Shown here: one piece after another, positions 1-11,587 of the stretch | How the letters are laid out: each line of letters begins with the position of its first letter | How positions within the stretch are numbered: the first letter of the stretch is position 1 | The notes under the pieces: generated by a model | Told to the model about the DNA's origin: nothing | The model's input: the letters and a program-made list of their open reading frames with translations, nothing else | The model's database searches: none | Position numbers and translations under genes: made by a program | NCBI GenBank assembly: GCA_038373885.1 | Contig: JAWZYV010001829.1 | Coordinates: forward strand, 434,001-498,000 | Origin: Cheiracanthium punctorium | Lineage: Eukaryota; Arthropoda; Arachnida; Araneae; Cheiracanthiidae | Direction of reading: 5' to 3' | DNA: 64,000 nucleotides

Positions 1-930
1 AAATTTCATTAAAAATTTATACAACTTTTAATTAAATTTATACAACTAGTTTAATAAATTATCCCTTTCGTTTGTTTATTGATTATAAACTGTAAAAGAA
101 AATAAATTACAATACGAAATCAAATAGACAATTTTAATATATTGAAACGAACTTTATATTTATTAAATTCGTTAAAAATGAAAATATAGACTTTTATGTA
201 ACAAACCGTCATATTAATTAAGTGCACATATGTAAATTTTTATCAAAACTAATATGAAATTAATTAAATAATTATAATTACTAATGCAACTGACTACATT
301 TGCATTAAAAAAATACTAAATTACTCTTAAAATATGCGGAATCCTCTCTCTCTCTCCAACAGCTATTTCTACTATAAATGAAATAAATAATAAAAATAAA
401 GATGGAGGCAACAATCAAAATCTTAAATTATTCTCTTTCTCTTTTTTTCAACTAGTAGAAATCCTCCTAAAGAAAATATCTGAGTAAAAGTCGAACTTCC
501 GGCTTTGGTTTCGTATATTACTTATCATAAAATATGATTTACGTTATGAATAATTATAAGTTTTTGTGTTTCTGTACAAGAATATTTTTTCAGAGTGTAC
601 TATCTAAAAGCAGTTGCAGGAAATTGATTTTATAGTCAACAATGTGGAAAAAAATACGAAGCAAATTAATTGTTTTTAATTATAAAATTAAATCCAGTTT
701 TCCACTATTCGCGAAGTAGTTTGTCTATAATATTGTCCGCTGAAATTTCGATATCTCTATGAATGATAGAAAGGCTAGATTTAAATAATCTAGATTCTGA
801 TCTGATGTACTGCGGAGAAATGTTTTAAGTTCTATTGAACGTCCAAAAATTTCTTTCTGAGAATGAAGTCGAAACTTGGACACAAGACGGATGAAATAAG
901 AATAGTTGGTACCATGGTACTTATGTATTA
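1..930. other. AT-rich non-coding DNA
   Basis: No ORF or RNA gene is supported here. The stretch is mostly A and T. A copy of a dispersed repeat listed separately lies near 480-600. Nothing else is recognisable. Confidence 0.6.
480..600 (+). repeat. Dispersed repeat family R1, copy 1
   Basis: The segment around GAACTTCCGGCTTTGGTTTC, followed by TTATCATAAAATATGA, recurs at about 3200-3300, 3415-3490 and 7875-7990 with scattered substitutions. Each copy lies downstream of an A-rich tract or an AGTATT-like motif. The family is unidentified. Confidence 0.6.
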
Positions 931-1010
931 TCCCGGCCGTCATTCCAGCCAAACTATTTTTTCGGCACATGTGCTGGCAAACTGTTGCCAACAGCTGCCC
1001 GAAGGCTTAA
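925..1010. repeat. Repeat shared with 26750-26860
   Basis: The text CCGTCATTCCAGCCAAACTA, then TTCTTCGGCA and GGCAAACTGTTGCCA, recurs with small changes at 26755-26860. The second copy has an extra internal segment of about 35 bp. Both are probably fragments of one unidentified mobile element. Confidence 0.6.
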
Positions 1011-1212
1011 ATAATCAATCAGAAGTTGGAACCGTTGGCCCCGCCCCGAGGGGAGGAGTTTCAACTGATCCAGAGAGAGGGGGTAGGTTTGAAAGCCGGA
1101 ACGGCTAGCAAACCAGGAGGGAGAGTGATCCCGCTTACGGGATTTGCTCCGCAGAACTACCTAGCAAGTTACAGTTTTCGCTTAACGTTGTAATGAAAAA
1201 TAGAAGTTTTTC

Positions 1213-1686
1213 CTATGGGGATTGGAGCTTTTTAAGATTAATTAAGATTTGATTTAATTTACTAAGGAGATCTCGCAGTGAGGATACACCTAATTCTTTT
1301 TCAATTTCGTGGGTAGTTTGAGCTATTTGCTGAAAGAGATTCTGTTGGGAAGAAGGAGGGGGGGGGGGAGGTCTTGCGACATTAGCGTAGGATTTTTTAA
1401 TGCTTGAATTTTGTTTAGGGAGAGGATTGTCAGGAAAATTTGGACAGCCTTTGTAATTTGCTGGGTGTTCTCCACCGCAGTTTCCACATTTGGGTTTCTG
1501 GTTAGAATTTTTGAATGGGCAGTTAAAACTTTCGTGGGCTTCGCCACAGCGGACGCACTTGGGGGTGATTGCGCAATACTTGGCAATATGAAAGAATCCG
1601 CTGCAGCGGAAACTATGAAGGGCTTTTTTCGGGGCGCGAAACCGGACTGGAGCTGCGGACTGGCTGATATCCATCTCTTCATTCAT
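1213..1686 (-). pseudogene. Zinc-knuckle gag (ORF1-like) remnant of a non-LTR retrotransposon
   Basis: The 157-residue minus-strand frame carries cysteine/histidine knuckles: a degenerate first one (FRCSGFFHIAKYC, first Cys lost), then CVRCGEAHESFNC, then CGNCGGEHPANYKGC. The last pattern is typical of the nucleic-acid-binding ORF1 protein of Jockey/X-element-like LINEs. A proline run and a hydrophobic heptad-like tail follow. The family normally packages the retrotransposon RNA. The start is not a true start: gag-like sequence continues upstream (1690-2147) in other frames, so this is a frameshifted relic. No reverse transcriptase follows at lower coordinates. The exact clade is uncertain. 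Confidence 0.7.
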
Positions 1687-1689
1687 GAC

Positions 1690-2147
1690 TTTGTTAGGAG
1701 AGGCTGGAAGGGCAGGAATTCGTCTTCGTAGTCAGGAGCTGCTGGTCTGTCATTAAGGCGTTTCCAATGCTTATGGATTGTCTTCGTAACAATGTTCGCT
1801 GCTGGTGCTGGGATCGTGGTGGCTATTGTACATCTTCCACATCTCATAACTCCAGTTGTTTGTTTCTTTTAGATGTCTAAGTTCACGCCAGGCGTCGTAT
1901 AAATACAATTCCTGAGGGGGAATATCGTTAGGCCTCACCACCAGTCCGCCTTTACCGGTTACCGGTCCTGAAATGACCCTTTTCGGCTCACCGGTGGATC
2001 GCCTCCTTGTGCGACTGCACCGTTCGCTTTCTCCATCAGAGATATGAGGATGACGGCTTGCGCACAACATGACAGATTATTCCAAAACTTTAATACTTTT
2101 TGTGAATGTTGAAAATCTGGTTTTTCCCATGGATCAGGTTCAACCAC
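1690..2147 (-). pseudogene. Upstream part of the same gag relic, frameshifted
   Basis: Minus-strand pieces in different frames read as one protein-like stretch: about 2147-1959 (beginning VEPDPWEKPDFQ), about 2070-1771 (including ELYLYDAWRELRHLKE) and about 1780-1690 (HKHWKRLNDRPAAPDYEDEF). They lead into the zinc-knuckle part at 1686. At least two frame changes and a stop separate them. The relic is interrupted at 2148 by the hAT element inserted at 2149-3011, and some of it may continue beyond 3019. Confidence 0.55.
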
Positions 2148-2148
2148 G

Positions 2149-3011
2149 CAGTGGCGCAGAGAGGGAGGGGGAGCAGGGGAAAAATCCGCAGGGCCTCAGC
2201 TTGTGAAGGGGCCCCGCTTTTGCTGTTCATATGATACTTAATTGTGTTTTGTCAATTTTGTAAAAAAAGTAAAAATCCAGATTATGTCCCCGGATGTTTC
2301 AAATTAATTTTTGAATGAAATTACAAAAAGCCAGCTAGAGCATAAACCACCAACTTGACAAAAACGAGGAATGTTAGTGATTGAGTCTTCTTTTGCAAGA
2401 AAAGTAGACATTGACGGTGTTATTCAACGGTTTGCCATGACTAAAAGCAGAAAAGATTTATTTAGCAAGAAATATTTTTTTTTCCGAAACACATTGTTAA
2501 ATAGTGGAAGGAAGCGTATAGCCAGAGAGGAGAGACTATGGGCCCACCCAACCTCCGAAATTTTGAATTTTCCTTAACAAAAAAGATCAAGACTTTCTAT
2601 AAGAAATTTTGAAATTTCCACTTTTTTGACCTTCTAAAATTTTTTGGCTGCCTGCTTGCATGGAAGTATGAATAAAAATATTAATTTTTTCAATACTGAG
2701 GAAACATGCCATGCAAAAATGTTAACGTTTTTAATACAGTTGCTCTATGGAGGTGACGAAACCTTCAAAACAAAATGTTAGTATTATTTAGAGCATGGAT
2801 GTTTATTAAAGTATAATACTCTTTTAAATTAATAATTTTAATTCTATTAACTATTTTCCAATTACTACTAATTTAAAATTTCTTTAAATGATTAATAATT
2901 TTAATAAGGAATAAATGATTGATCTAATACGACATCAAAAGAATTTCTGGATAGCAAAGGGACCCCAAAGATTTTATCCCCGGGGCCCCGAATTGGCTCT
3001 CTGCGCCTCTG
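2149..3011 (+). mobile_element. hAT DNA transposon remnant with 8-bp target-site duplication
   Basis: The ends are imperfect inverted repeats: CAGTGGCGCAGAGAGGGA on the left, and CAGAGGCGCAGAGAGCCA read inward from the right. The 8-bp sequence CAACCACG lies directly on both sides (2141-2148 and 3012-3019). An 8-bp duplication and CA-G ends are the hAT signature. The interior contains a hAT C-terminal dimerisation fragment. At 863 bp the element is far too short for a full transposase. Confidence 0.85.
2371..2464 (+). pseudogene. hAT transposase C-terminal fragment
   Basis: The translation includes VIESSFARKVDIDGVIQRFA followed by KSRK. This resembles the end of the hATC dimerisation region (xSIExxxAxxxDFxxVIxxFAxxKxRK) of hAT transposases. 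It lies inside the TIR-bounded element 2149-3011 and on the plus strand. The rest of the transposase is not recognisable, so this is a decayed piece. Confidence 0.6.
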
Positions 3012-3019
3012 CAACCACG

Positions 3020-3483
3020 TGACCGGTGATGGACTCTTCCAAAAAAAACTCGTTCTTCAAGTGACGTTTGTCCACCAGGAATATGAATGAATCAATGGAA
3101 ATCTTATATTCATGTAATGTTTGTCTACCAGGATCGAATTCTCAAAAAAAAAAAAAAAAAAAAAAAAAAAGTATTCTCCATCTCCAAAAAAAAGTATTCG
3201 AGTAAGAGATAAATTTCCTACTTTGGTTTCGTAAGTTATTTATCATAGATATGAATTAGGCTATGTATAAATATGATTTTCCACATTTCTGTCACGTTGT
3301 GTGTTTTTCAAAAACTCAATTATTATTCGCAAATCTAAAATACGAAATTTACCTCTTACTTGAATATTTTTTTGGGAGGGTTTACACCTTCTCAAAAAAG
3401 CATTTAAAAAAAAAAAAAGTCAAACTTCCTGCATTGGTTTCAAATATTAAAAGTTGATTATCGTAAAATATGAATTAGGGTAT
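3020..3483. repeat. Poly-A tract and R1 repeat copies 2 and 3
   Basis: A run of 27 A lies at 3144-3170. Copies of dispersed family R1 follow at about 3200-3300 and 3415-3485, the second again after an A-rich tract. No gene is supported. Confidence 0.6.
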
Positions 3484-3665
3484 AACGGGCAGATTCAGAT
3501 GTAACACTTACGCCCGAAATCGGGCGTAACTTTAAGACACTGGCGTAAGTCGTATTCACATGTAACATTTAAGTCCAAAGACGAGCGCGAGCGGGTCGTA
3601 GATTTAAGCCAGCTCGGGAGCTAGCTTAAATCAGTTTACGCCGGACTTAAATATGGCGCCGAGTG
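3484..3665. repeat. GC-richer island with nested inverted repeats
   Basis: It contains TTACGCCCGA AA TCGGGCGTAA (about 3508-3529), a near-palindrome built on AGCTCGGGAGCT, and TTAAGTCC paired with GGACTTAA. The base composition contrasts with the AT-rich flanks. A small foldback transposon is likely, but no target duplication was found. Confidence 0.5.
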
Positions 3666-4446
3666 TTGTTTTTAACGTTGTGTAAGCTCTGTAAACAGTA
3701 TTTGGACAATAAAGCTTTGCGTTTTGAATAAATATTTTATAAACGATCTAGAAAACAAGTAAGTTTTCATCACTAATAATATCTGCACACATTATTTTTC
3801 TAAAATGTATTATTTACTTCGTTAAACATGCTAAAATCAGTGTAAATTTCAACGTAAAAGGTTTCGTAATCAAAAAAATTTCGTAAAAGTACAATGTCTG
3901 ACCGAAATATTTATGCAGGTGTCTAAATTTTTGTTTCAAAACTGGGGACACCATCTTTTTAGACATCTGGTCACCGTCATAGATATAGGAATAACTAGAT
4001 CAGGCATCCGTATACTAGTAAGAGGTTTTTCTTGTTGCCAAATATCTTCGGTGGCATCGCCCATGATAGTGGCAGAAAGAAGTGTCTTGATCATGGTTTA
4101 TGGTTATTTTCGCCACTAGTCCAGCATCTTATTTATTTATTTATTTTTAATTAACTTTAAGCATTATCATGCCCAAGTCGTGCTGTGCGTATAATTGCAC
4201 CAACAGGTCTAGGAAAGGATCTGGAATATCTTTTCACTAATAAATGCTTGAAATTGGGGTATTGAAAATCAAATACCAATTGATGTTCAATAACAGTAGT
4301 ATTTTTAAATTTCCTATTTACCTATGCTTTTCGTTCACTTTGTAAAGTAATTGAAGGAGATATTGCACATCCTTCTTGAATTAAAGTAGACATTGCTTGA
4401 TTCATGTTTCTATATAAATATAATCCTAAAACATTTGACCGTACGA

Positions 4447-4447
<1 letters not shown>
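3666..4447. other. No gene recognised
   Basis: AT-rich. One short ORF (3913-4119) has no recognisable features and is treated as chance. Confidence 0.5.

Positions 4448-4524
<77 letters not shown>
4448..4524. repeat. (TATC)n / (TA)n compound microsatellite
   Basis: About ten TATC units pass directly into about twenty TA units. It is visible by eye as a pure simple repeat. Confidence 0.97.
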
Positions 4525-4525
<1 letters not shown>

Positions 4526-7500
4526 TTATTTTTAAATTGTATACTTGGCACTTAAACTATAAAAAATGAGATAAATAAAGCATCGTAATTTACTTTTTAC
4601 GAATAATTATTAATCATATTTTACAGGAAATGATTAATTTTTCTATCATTTTTCAAAAATAACTCTTGAATTGGGGATATTGAATTTATCTTATTTATTC
4701 TAACTAGATTTTCCACATTTGAGCATTTTTTAACGACTTTTAAAATTACTAGTTTTAATATTAAATTCATTTTTTTTAGTTCAACGTGATTGTTTGTTTA
4801 AGTCTTTATTTATGTTTCTTTATACTTTTGTTTAAGTAAGCTTTAAGTTAGTGTTTTATGGTAAGTATTTTAACTTTTTTTTTTTTTTTTTTTTAAATAA
4901 GCATATCAGCTCTGTAGTGTTGTATCAAATCCACAGTTCCAAATCCCATAATTTGCATCAGCAAAAATTGTTTTCAAGTATATATACAATTGGGGAATTT
5001 TTTTTTATAAAACCTGAATTATCAAGGATATTTTTTTCTTAATTCTTGTAGCCACCATGCTTTTCAAAATTATAAAAGTGTCGTTGATATTTTTTAGGAC
5101 TGAATTAAACAAACATCTTTAACAATGTATTTTAATGTACAATAAGCAAATGAAGTAAAATGTCAGACTGCGGACTCTTGAGTACATATTGAAATGGTTA
5201 TTGGCACCTGAGGCAATCCATAATTTTGCCATCCCTCTCATTCTTTCATTCAGAGTTTTGACATTGGAATTTGTTAATGTAGCTTTCGTATTTTAGTTTT
5301 TAGCTTTGATTTTTTTAAAAGTATCAGGAAGAATACCTAAAAATATGCTATACATAGTAAGCCTTCTTCGAACATGTACTGTTATTAAATTGAGAGTTAA
5401 CAAGATTTTTAAAAATATTTTAGTACGGCTTCAACTTGGTGGAGAATTATCTCGCTTGAATTCCAGCATAAAATAATGCTTTATTCCTTATATTTATCCC
5501 TGCTTTATTTCTTTACTGCAAATTTGATATTGAAATTACAATAAAATATTGTTCCAATGAACTTTACAAATATTTCAGATAAACAAAAATTTGGTATGAG
5601 ATCATCATTTACCTACTATTACAATTTTAATTTATGTTTGTCAGAAAAGGATGTAAAAATAATGAACTTTTGTGTATTTGGGATTCTGAGAAATAAACAT
5701 GTGTGTTTCTCTGTAGGAAACAGGGAGACGCATGAAATAGATATGTATTAAATGCATGCATTTTCACATATCTTCTCCCATCAAGCTTTTTGAAAAAATA
5801 TTTCTTCAAATTTAGCCGAGAGTATGGTAAAATTAAAGAATAGAGAATGTTTTTATTCAAAACAATGAGCCTTGGTATATTTTAAACAAAGAATAATAAT
5901 CTATTGAAAATATATTAACTGTATTAAAATAATCTATATTTACTATGTTAGTTATGAGAAATGTGTGAAAAACATGCACCCCAGAAAAAAAAATGGGGGT
6001 GGGTATTTAAAATATCCTAAATATTAATATTAGCTAAACATGTTTTTACCTGTACAAAGTTGTGGATGTACATAAGCGAAAATGCACTGTTCTAGAAAGG
6101 CAATTTTTAGAAAACTGGTGTTTACATTTAGGGTTCCAAGTTTATTACATTGTAATATTTTTAGAATGTAACATTATAACTTTTTGGAAATCGGTTCCTT
6201 TTTAAGATATAAAGGACGTGTAAAAATCACGTTTTGGACTCTCACTTCAAAAGGGATAAAATTTCCTAAGTATAGCCTTTTTGCTTAAAAAAAAAAAAAA
6301 AAGTAGAAGAAGGCGTATTTGAATCTCAAGAACGTTAGAAATACATTTATGAGGGAAAGAAAGATCCAAACTCAATCACCAAACTATGCCACAATATTAT
6401 GATTTTCTTTAAATGTAACAAGAAGCACAACCCCCCCCCCTTGATATGAACGTAGTTTTCTCTTACGAGATCTATGACACCTCGGTCTTTTACCCTAGTA
6501 CTTCCAATACACAATTGATACTTAATTTCAGTTCACATCTTTGTTCAGAAAAAGTTTTTGTTTTCCTTGTGTGCAAAAATAAACATTTTATCGATTATTT
6601 TAATGTGTTACATTTTTAGACCATCTAACAGCAAAAATAAACTAAAAATAGCTAGCAAAATATCATAACAAAATGTTTTTTCTTTGAATTTGGTTCTGAA
6701 CGAATCATCAATTCTGTATTTAAATGTAAATTAATGCTGTTGCATAGCAGTCGTAAGCAGCGACGTTTTCGTCTTTCTGCCACTATCGTGTCGTCTGCTC
6801 CGGAAGTGCACTGGCAACAAGTTTCCTCCCCTTGTGCGCAATCTAGTTCACTATTCCTATATCTATGGTCACCGTAGTTAAATGTAGTCCCCATTTGCCT
6901 TTTTAACATTTATTTTGGAAGGAAACTTATCAGAAGCAGCTCAGCATATGACATCACGAGACGTCATGTCCAAGGGATTTATTTTAACTTGATAAATTAG
7001 GTGATGAGTGAGATGCGCTCATTCCGGTATCTTTTACTTTTTTCTTCATTAGAGGTGGCAACTATTCGTATTTGTTTGTAAATCTTACAAACTCATTTTT
7101 CTATTATTAGGCGGTGAATGTACTTCCGCAGATTATGGACGATTTTGAGGAAACATTCTCTTTTCTGTACCTCTCTTAACAGTAATCATAAGCATAGCAT
7201 CTAATCTATATTTCATACATGTAATCATTTATTTCTTTTAAACGAGTGAAGCACATTCACAAGTTTTCTTTGTTTCGCTGAAGGTTTGTTCTTTGTGGTG
7301 ATTATTAAATTTTAAATTCTGCTTATGCCAATGTCAGTGTATTTAATTTTATTTGAGTCACTTATAAAATTGCTTTTAAAAATTCCTTCCAATTCCTCGT
7401 TATTATTAAATGATCATTAAACTTTAGTCAACGCCCTAATTTTGAAGAGTTTAACTCGTTCTCTTTATATTGCAGAAATGTTCATAACAAAAAGCATCAT

Positions 7501-7874
7501 ATTTATTTCGTGTGCTTCTGAGCATTTTCCCATGTATATGACTATGATCTTTTAAAATCGTGGTGATCTTTTAAAATCTGCTTTAGCCCACCGCTTGGCG
7601 AAGTGTTTTTGGAGGGACGATAAATACGCCAAATATTTCAGAATCAGTATTTTACAAATGTGGAAAGATCCGAAATATCGTATTTTCGCGCGTGTGTAAT
7701 TGTTATTCTTTAATACTAGCTACTACTTGACGTACGTAGGTAAAAGTAAGGAATATGCTTTCTCAATTAGACGTCACTGAGCTGTTAGTTTGCGTTTGTG
7801 CGCATGCGTTATTGTTATTTTGTAATGTAGGTATTCTAATTTGCTTAGGCTTGTACAGTGAATGCACTGCCTAA
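4525..7874. other. Non-coding, no gene recognised
   Basis: Short ORFs in this stretch are low-complexity or lack any family motif. Homopolymer tracts occur near 4874, 6287 and 6431. I see no exon of the downstream receptor gene here. Confidence 0.5.
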
Positions 7875-7990
7875 AAAGTATTTAAGTGAAACTTGCTACT
7901 TTTGTTTCATACATTAAAAATTAACTAGCATAAAATATGAATTAGGTTAATGTAATTATAGATTTTCACATTTCTGTTGAGTTTTACATT
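7875..7990 (+). repeat. Dispersed repeat family R1, copy 4
   Basis: It carries the same order of motifs as the copies near 480, 3200 and 3415: a TACTTTTGTTTCATA-like box, then CATAAAATATGAATTAGG and CACATTTCTGT. Confidence 0.55.
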
Positions 7991-8227
7991 CTCCAATACT
8001 TTCTTTTTGAGGGTGTAGATGATAGTCTGATGTTCTCAGTTTATCAAACACTACACGGCGTATCACTTTTCAATTTTTATAAATATATTTTGAGTATAGT
8101 TAGAAAATGCCTGTTGAATATTGTAAAATAGTTTTAGTAGGTGATTTCACGATAGTTAGGCGATAGTTAAATATAGTCTTTTGATTCCGAAGAAGTGTTT
8201 TATAGAACAGAGAAGACAAATAGTGTG

Positions 8228-8478
8228 CCAGTAGCGGATTCAGGGGAGGGGCTAAGGGGCTTCAGCCCCCCCCAAAAGAGATTGCTAAAGGATAACATTC
8301 TGCTTCACTATGCACTTTGAATATGTAAAATGATCTTTTTTAATCGCTTAGCCTCTCCCAAAAGTTTTTTACATGGTTTAGACTAAAATTTTGCTTTATT
8401 GTATATTTTGTTGTGTGAAATAAGCTTTTTTTAAAATTTAGTCCCTCCCAAAAGAGGATTTCTGGATCCGCCGCTTTG
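8228..8478. mobile_element. TIR insertion in the 180-bp array
   Basis: The ends are related inverted repeats (CAGTAGCGGATTCAG, and CAAAGCGGCGGATCCAG read inward). Flanking array sequence resumes across it. CA-G ends suggest hAT, but I could not define an 8-bp duplication. Text near 16790-16825 (GGTCCTCCCAAA, CAGCCACTG) looks like a partial relative. Confidence 0.6.
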
Positions 8479-8809
8479 CACTCATAGATTATGATACACT
8501 TCCCAAATGGTATTTATAAAGGTGAAGTATAGTTTGACTATGCCTAGCAAAAATCTGTAAAGAATTTTGGTAGGAGTTTTTAATATAGATTTCTATTCCA
8601 AAGGCTTATTTTATGGAACAAAGAAGGAAAACACGGTACACTCGTGGATAACGATGCCCATTCCAAACAATATTTTAAATATGTCTACGCGATATAGTTG
8701 GAATATGTCGATAGTTCGAATATGCCTGGCGAAGATTGTAAAACAGTTTCAGTAGGTGATTTTAAGGCAGATTTTGATTTCAAAGACGTGTTTTATGGAA
8801 GAAAAAAGA

Positions 8810-9178
8810 GTTGATTTCTATTTTAACGCCCCCACTTTCGCCAACATAAAAAATCACCGCACTTTGGCACATCATGGGTCTCTGGAGTTATGCAAAAGTT
8901 TCAACGCTCCCAAAAGAACTAGATAAAAACTAAAGTGAACAAATTAGCAATAAACACACCAGTTGAGGAATTTAAAGATACTTAATTATTAAAACTACAT
9001 ATTAGCAAACCATAATAAAAAATTAAGTAATGGAATACTGTATTGACATGTTTTCCGGAATCACCATTTTAATTCTAAATTACGGTTGCCACATAAATGC
9101 AAAGAGTTGTCATGATAACTGCATCTGTTTAATGATAACCACCTTGGTGAGAGTTGGGGTGTTAAAATAGAAATCAAC
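8810..9178. mobile_element. MITE with ~24-bp terminal inverted repeats
   Basis: The left end reads GTTGATTTCTATTTTAACGC. The right end is its inverse complement with one change (GTTAAAATAGAAATCAAC). It splits a unit of the ~180-bp array, whose sequence resumes at AAGAAAGACAAA. No coding content. The superfamily is unassigned. Confidence 0.8.
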
Positions 9179-9450
9179 CCAAGAAAGACAAATACGTCAC
9201 ATTCATGGATTATGATGCACATCCCCAATAGTATATAAAATGGTGAAGTACAGTTAGAATATGCCGAGCGAAGATTGTAAAACAGTTTTAGTAGGCAATT
9301 TTAAGATAGATTTTGATTACAGAGATGTGTTTTATGGAACTAGGGAGAAAAATTCGGCACACACATGAATAATGATACACTTTCCAATTTAATAGAATAA
9401 AGAAGGAAAATAGGGAAAACACAGGAATTATGATACACTTTTAATATACA

Positions 9451-10261
9451 GCACTTTAGTATGTATTTAAAATCTGAAAATCAGATTTTCTTACTTTTAG
9501 TTGTCCATTAATTAAGCTAAAAAAAAAAAAAAAAAAAGACTAAATTATTCACATTACAATAAAGATCAGTTCAAGTAAAATAACACTGGGATAGCTTTAG
9601 TATTAGTCTGTTTGGTGACTGAGATGGCGAGAAAATTTTGTCTTCAACCTGTGTTTGCCTTCCTTATTTTAAAAATATCGAAGATCTGAAGCATTAAAAC
9701 TTTAAAAATAAGGACTATATTCCATATACGGTGCTGTTTACATTTTGATGTTTTGTTTACAAATTAATTTGGCATTGGCTCTGGCGCCGTCATGGGCGAT
9801 GCTCAGCTGGAGTACCCTGCCAGTGATTGTTTAGACTAGTAACCTAAGAGAAACAGGGGGTGTTTTGAAGTATGGGATTTTCATTCAGTGCTAATTGAAT
9901 GATGATGTTTGTTTGTGGCTGGTGATAGAGTGGATTAAGTTAATGTTTGATTTTCCTTGTGGTTTTGATTCTGTTTTACGGACTCTTTATCCTAGGTTAG
10001 TAAGCATATCGGGGAATTTCGTCGTCAGTATTTATGTGTGGAATATGGAGTTTTTTTATGTTTTGAAAGGAAAAGGAGCGTTCTTTTGTGTGTGTTTGAT
10101 AGAAATATGGTGTGAATATAGAGCTAAATAAAAGAAAGCATGCTGGTGTTACGTTATAAGCCGGTGGGTGTTGGGGACATTTCTGAGCGGTTATTTAAAA
10201 AAAAATAAAGGTAAGTGCTCTTTTTTAACGAATCTTTGCAATGTTTAAGGTTTTTAATGTG
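9451..10261. other. No gene recognised
   Basis: A poly-A tract lies at about 9520-9537. The ORF at 9895-10131 has no recognisable domain and is probably chance. Confidence 0.5.
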
Positions 10262-11587
10262 AATTTTAAGGGAATAATACCGTAAGCGGGTGTCGGTTGA
10301 GTTGGCGACTTTTTTTTGTCGCCAACGTCTAACCTTGGCGACTTGTTTTTCACACCAGACAAAACATAAACATAAGTAGACACATACGGAAAAATATAAA
10401 CCCAAAACTACAATATACTTATCTAAACACATTAAAACATTAGTAGACATATTTCAAATGCAATTATAAACAAAATGTACATAAACAAAGCACTAGTTCT
10501 GGGCACGTTAAAAAATAAATAAACCATAACCTTCAAATTATGCAAAATGCTAAAATATGTTTCTGCACATAATTAATTATACAGCGAAATTTCCCTTAAA
10601 ACGTTAAAATAACAGTTTTAAATTAATAGAAAAACACTCAAATAAACCGACTATCTCGCCCCCCCCCCCCCCACCACACACACACAAACAACTCAAAAAT
10701 ACTTATTTACTGTATCATATTTAACCTGAATAGTGCACGTGATTTCAAGAAAAATACACTGCAAATATTTTTATAAAATATTAAAAACACTCTTTATTAC
10801 AGAAAACAACTATAATAAACAGACTACTTCCTCCCCCACATGATTTTTGCAATTTAATATACCTTCAAAACACACAACATTTACACTATTAATCAGAATA
10901 GAATCAAATCTGATCACAAACTCAAAAATCCTTACATATGTATTCATATTTAACCTAAAAATTGTACGGGAATTCTGTAAATCGGAAGCAAACCCAGATA
11001 ACAAAAAAAAAAAAAAAAAAAAAAAATTAACCATCCCTCTTAAAACCTTACAAATTTTTATTTTTTCATCCCACTTCACAAAAAATAACATACCATACTA
11101 AAAACCTTACATAATTATAAAAACATAAGACCATAAATATTCTCAACTATACACCGGTGTACCGTAAAGCAAGGAATAAACATTTAAATAAATAAAAGCA
11201 CCACATACCTCAAATTTTATTCATGAACGACGTCCATTCACCACAAAATAATTCCATCAAAAGCATTGAAATAAGCATAACAACTGTACCTCAACATACG
11301 CTCGATTCATATTCTTCACAACTCAACGTATAAAGGAACAACTTTCATCATAGCTCTACACAAATTATCTACATTTAATATAAAAACAAGCAAAAATTCC
11401 ACTTTTCAAAAATAACCATTATAAAATACAAAACTGCAGCGGACGACACAACTTCCATTCCCGGCTAATTCAAGTTAACAGTTATTTTTCCAGTTAAACT
11501 CCTTAAAATTCCTTCAACCAATCATATAATTCCTTCAAACACACTAGTTTCTCATGACATCATAAAACAACACAGCTCCGCCGGAAG

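Larger units (their letters stand above)
8040..9450 (+). repeat. Tandem array of a ~180-bp unit, interrupted twice
   Basis: The marker segment ATATGCC..GCGAAGATTGTAAAA..GTTTTAGTAGG recurs at about 8099, 8531, 8711 and 9254. The 8531-8711 spacing is 180 bp. The other two spacings become about 181 and 174 bp once the inserts at 8228-8478 and 8810-9178 are subtracted. A partial unit follows to about 9450. The unit has no coding potential that I recognise. Confidence 0.75.

Noticed and set aside
1323..1682. 119-codon minus-strand ORF overlapping the gag relic
   Set aside because: Alternative frame of the zinc-knuckle sequence. The Cys/His knuckles are only in the 1213-1686 frame.
10847..11101. 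Complementary ORFs on both strands around a poly-A/poly-T tract
   Set aside because: Lysine and phenylalanine runs are simply the homopolymer translated. They lie within a TIR element.
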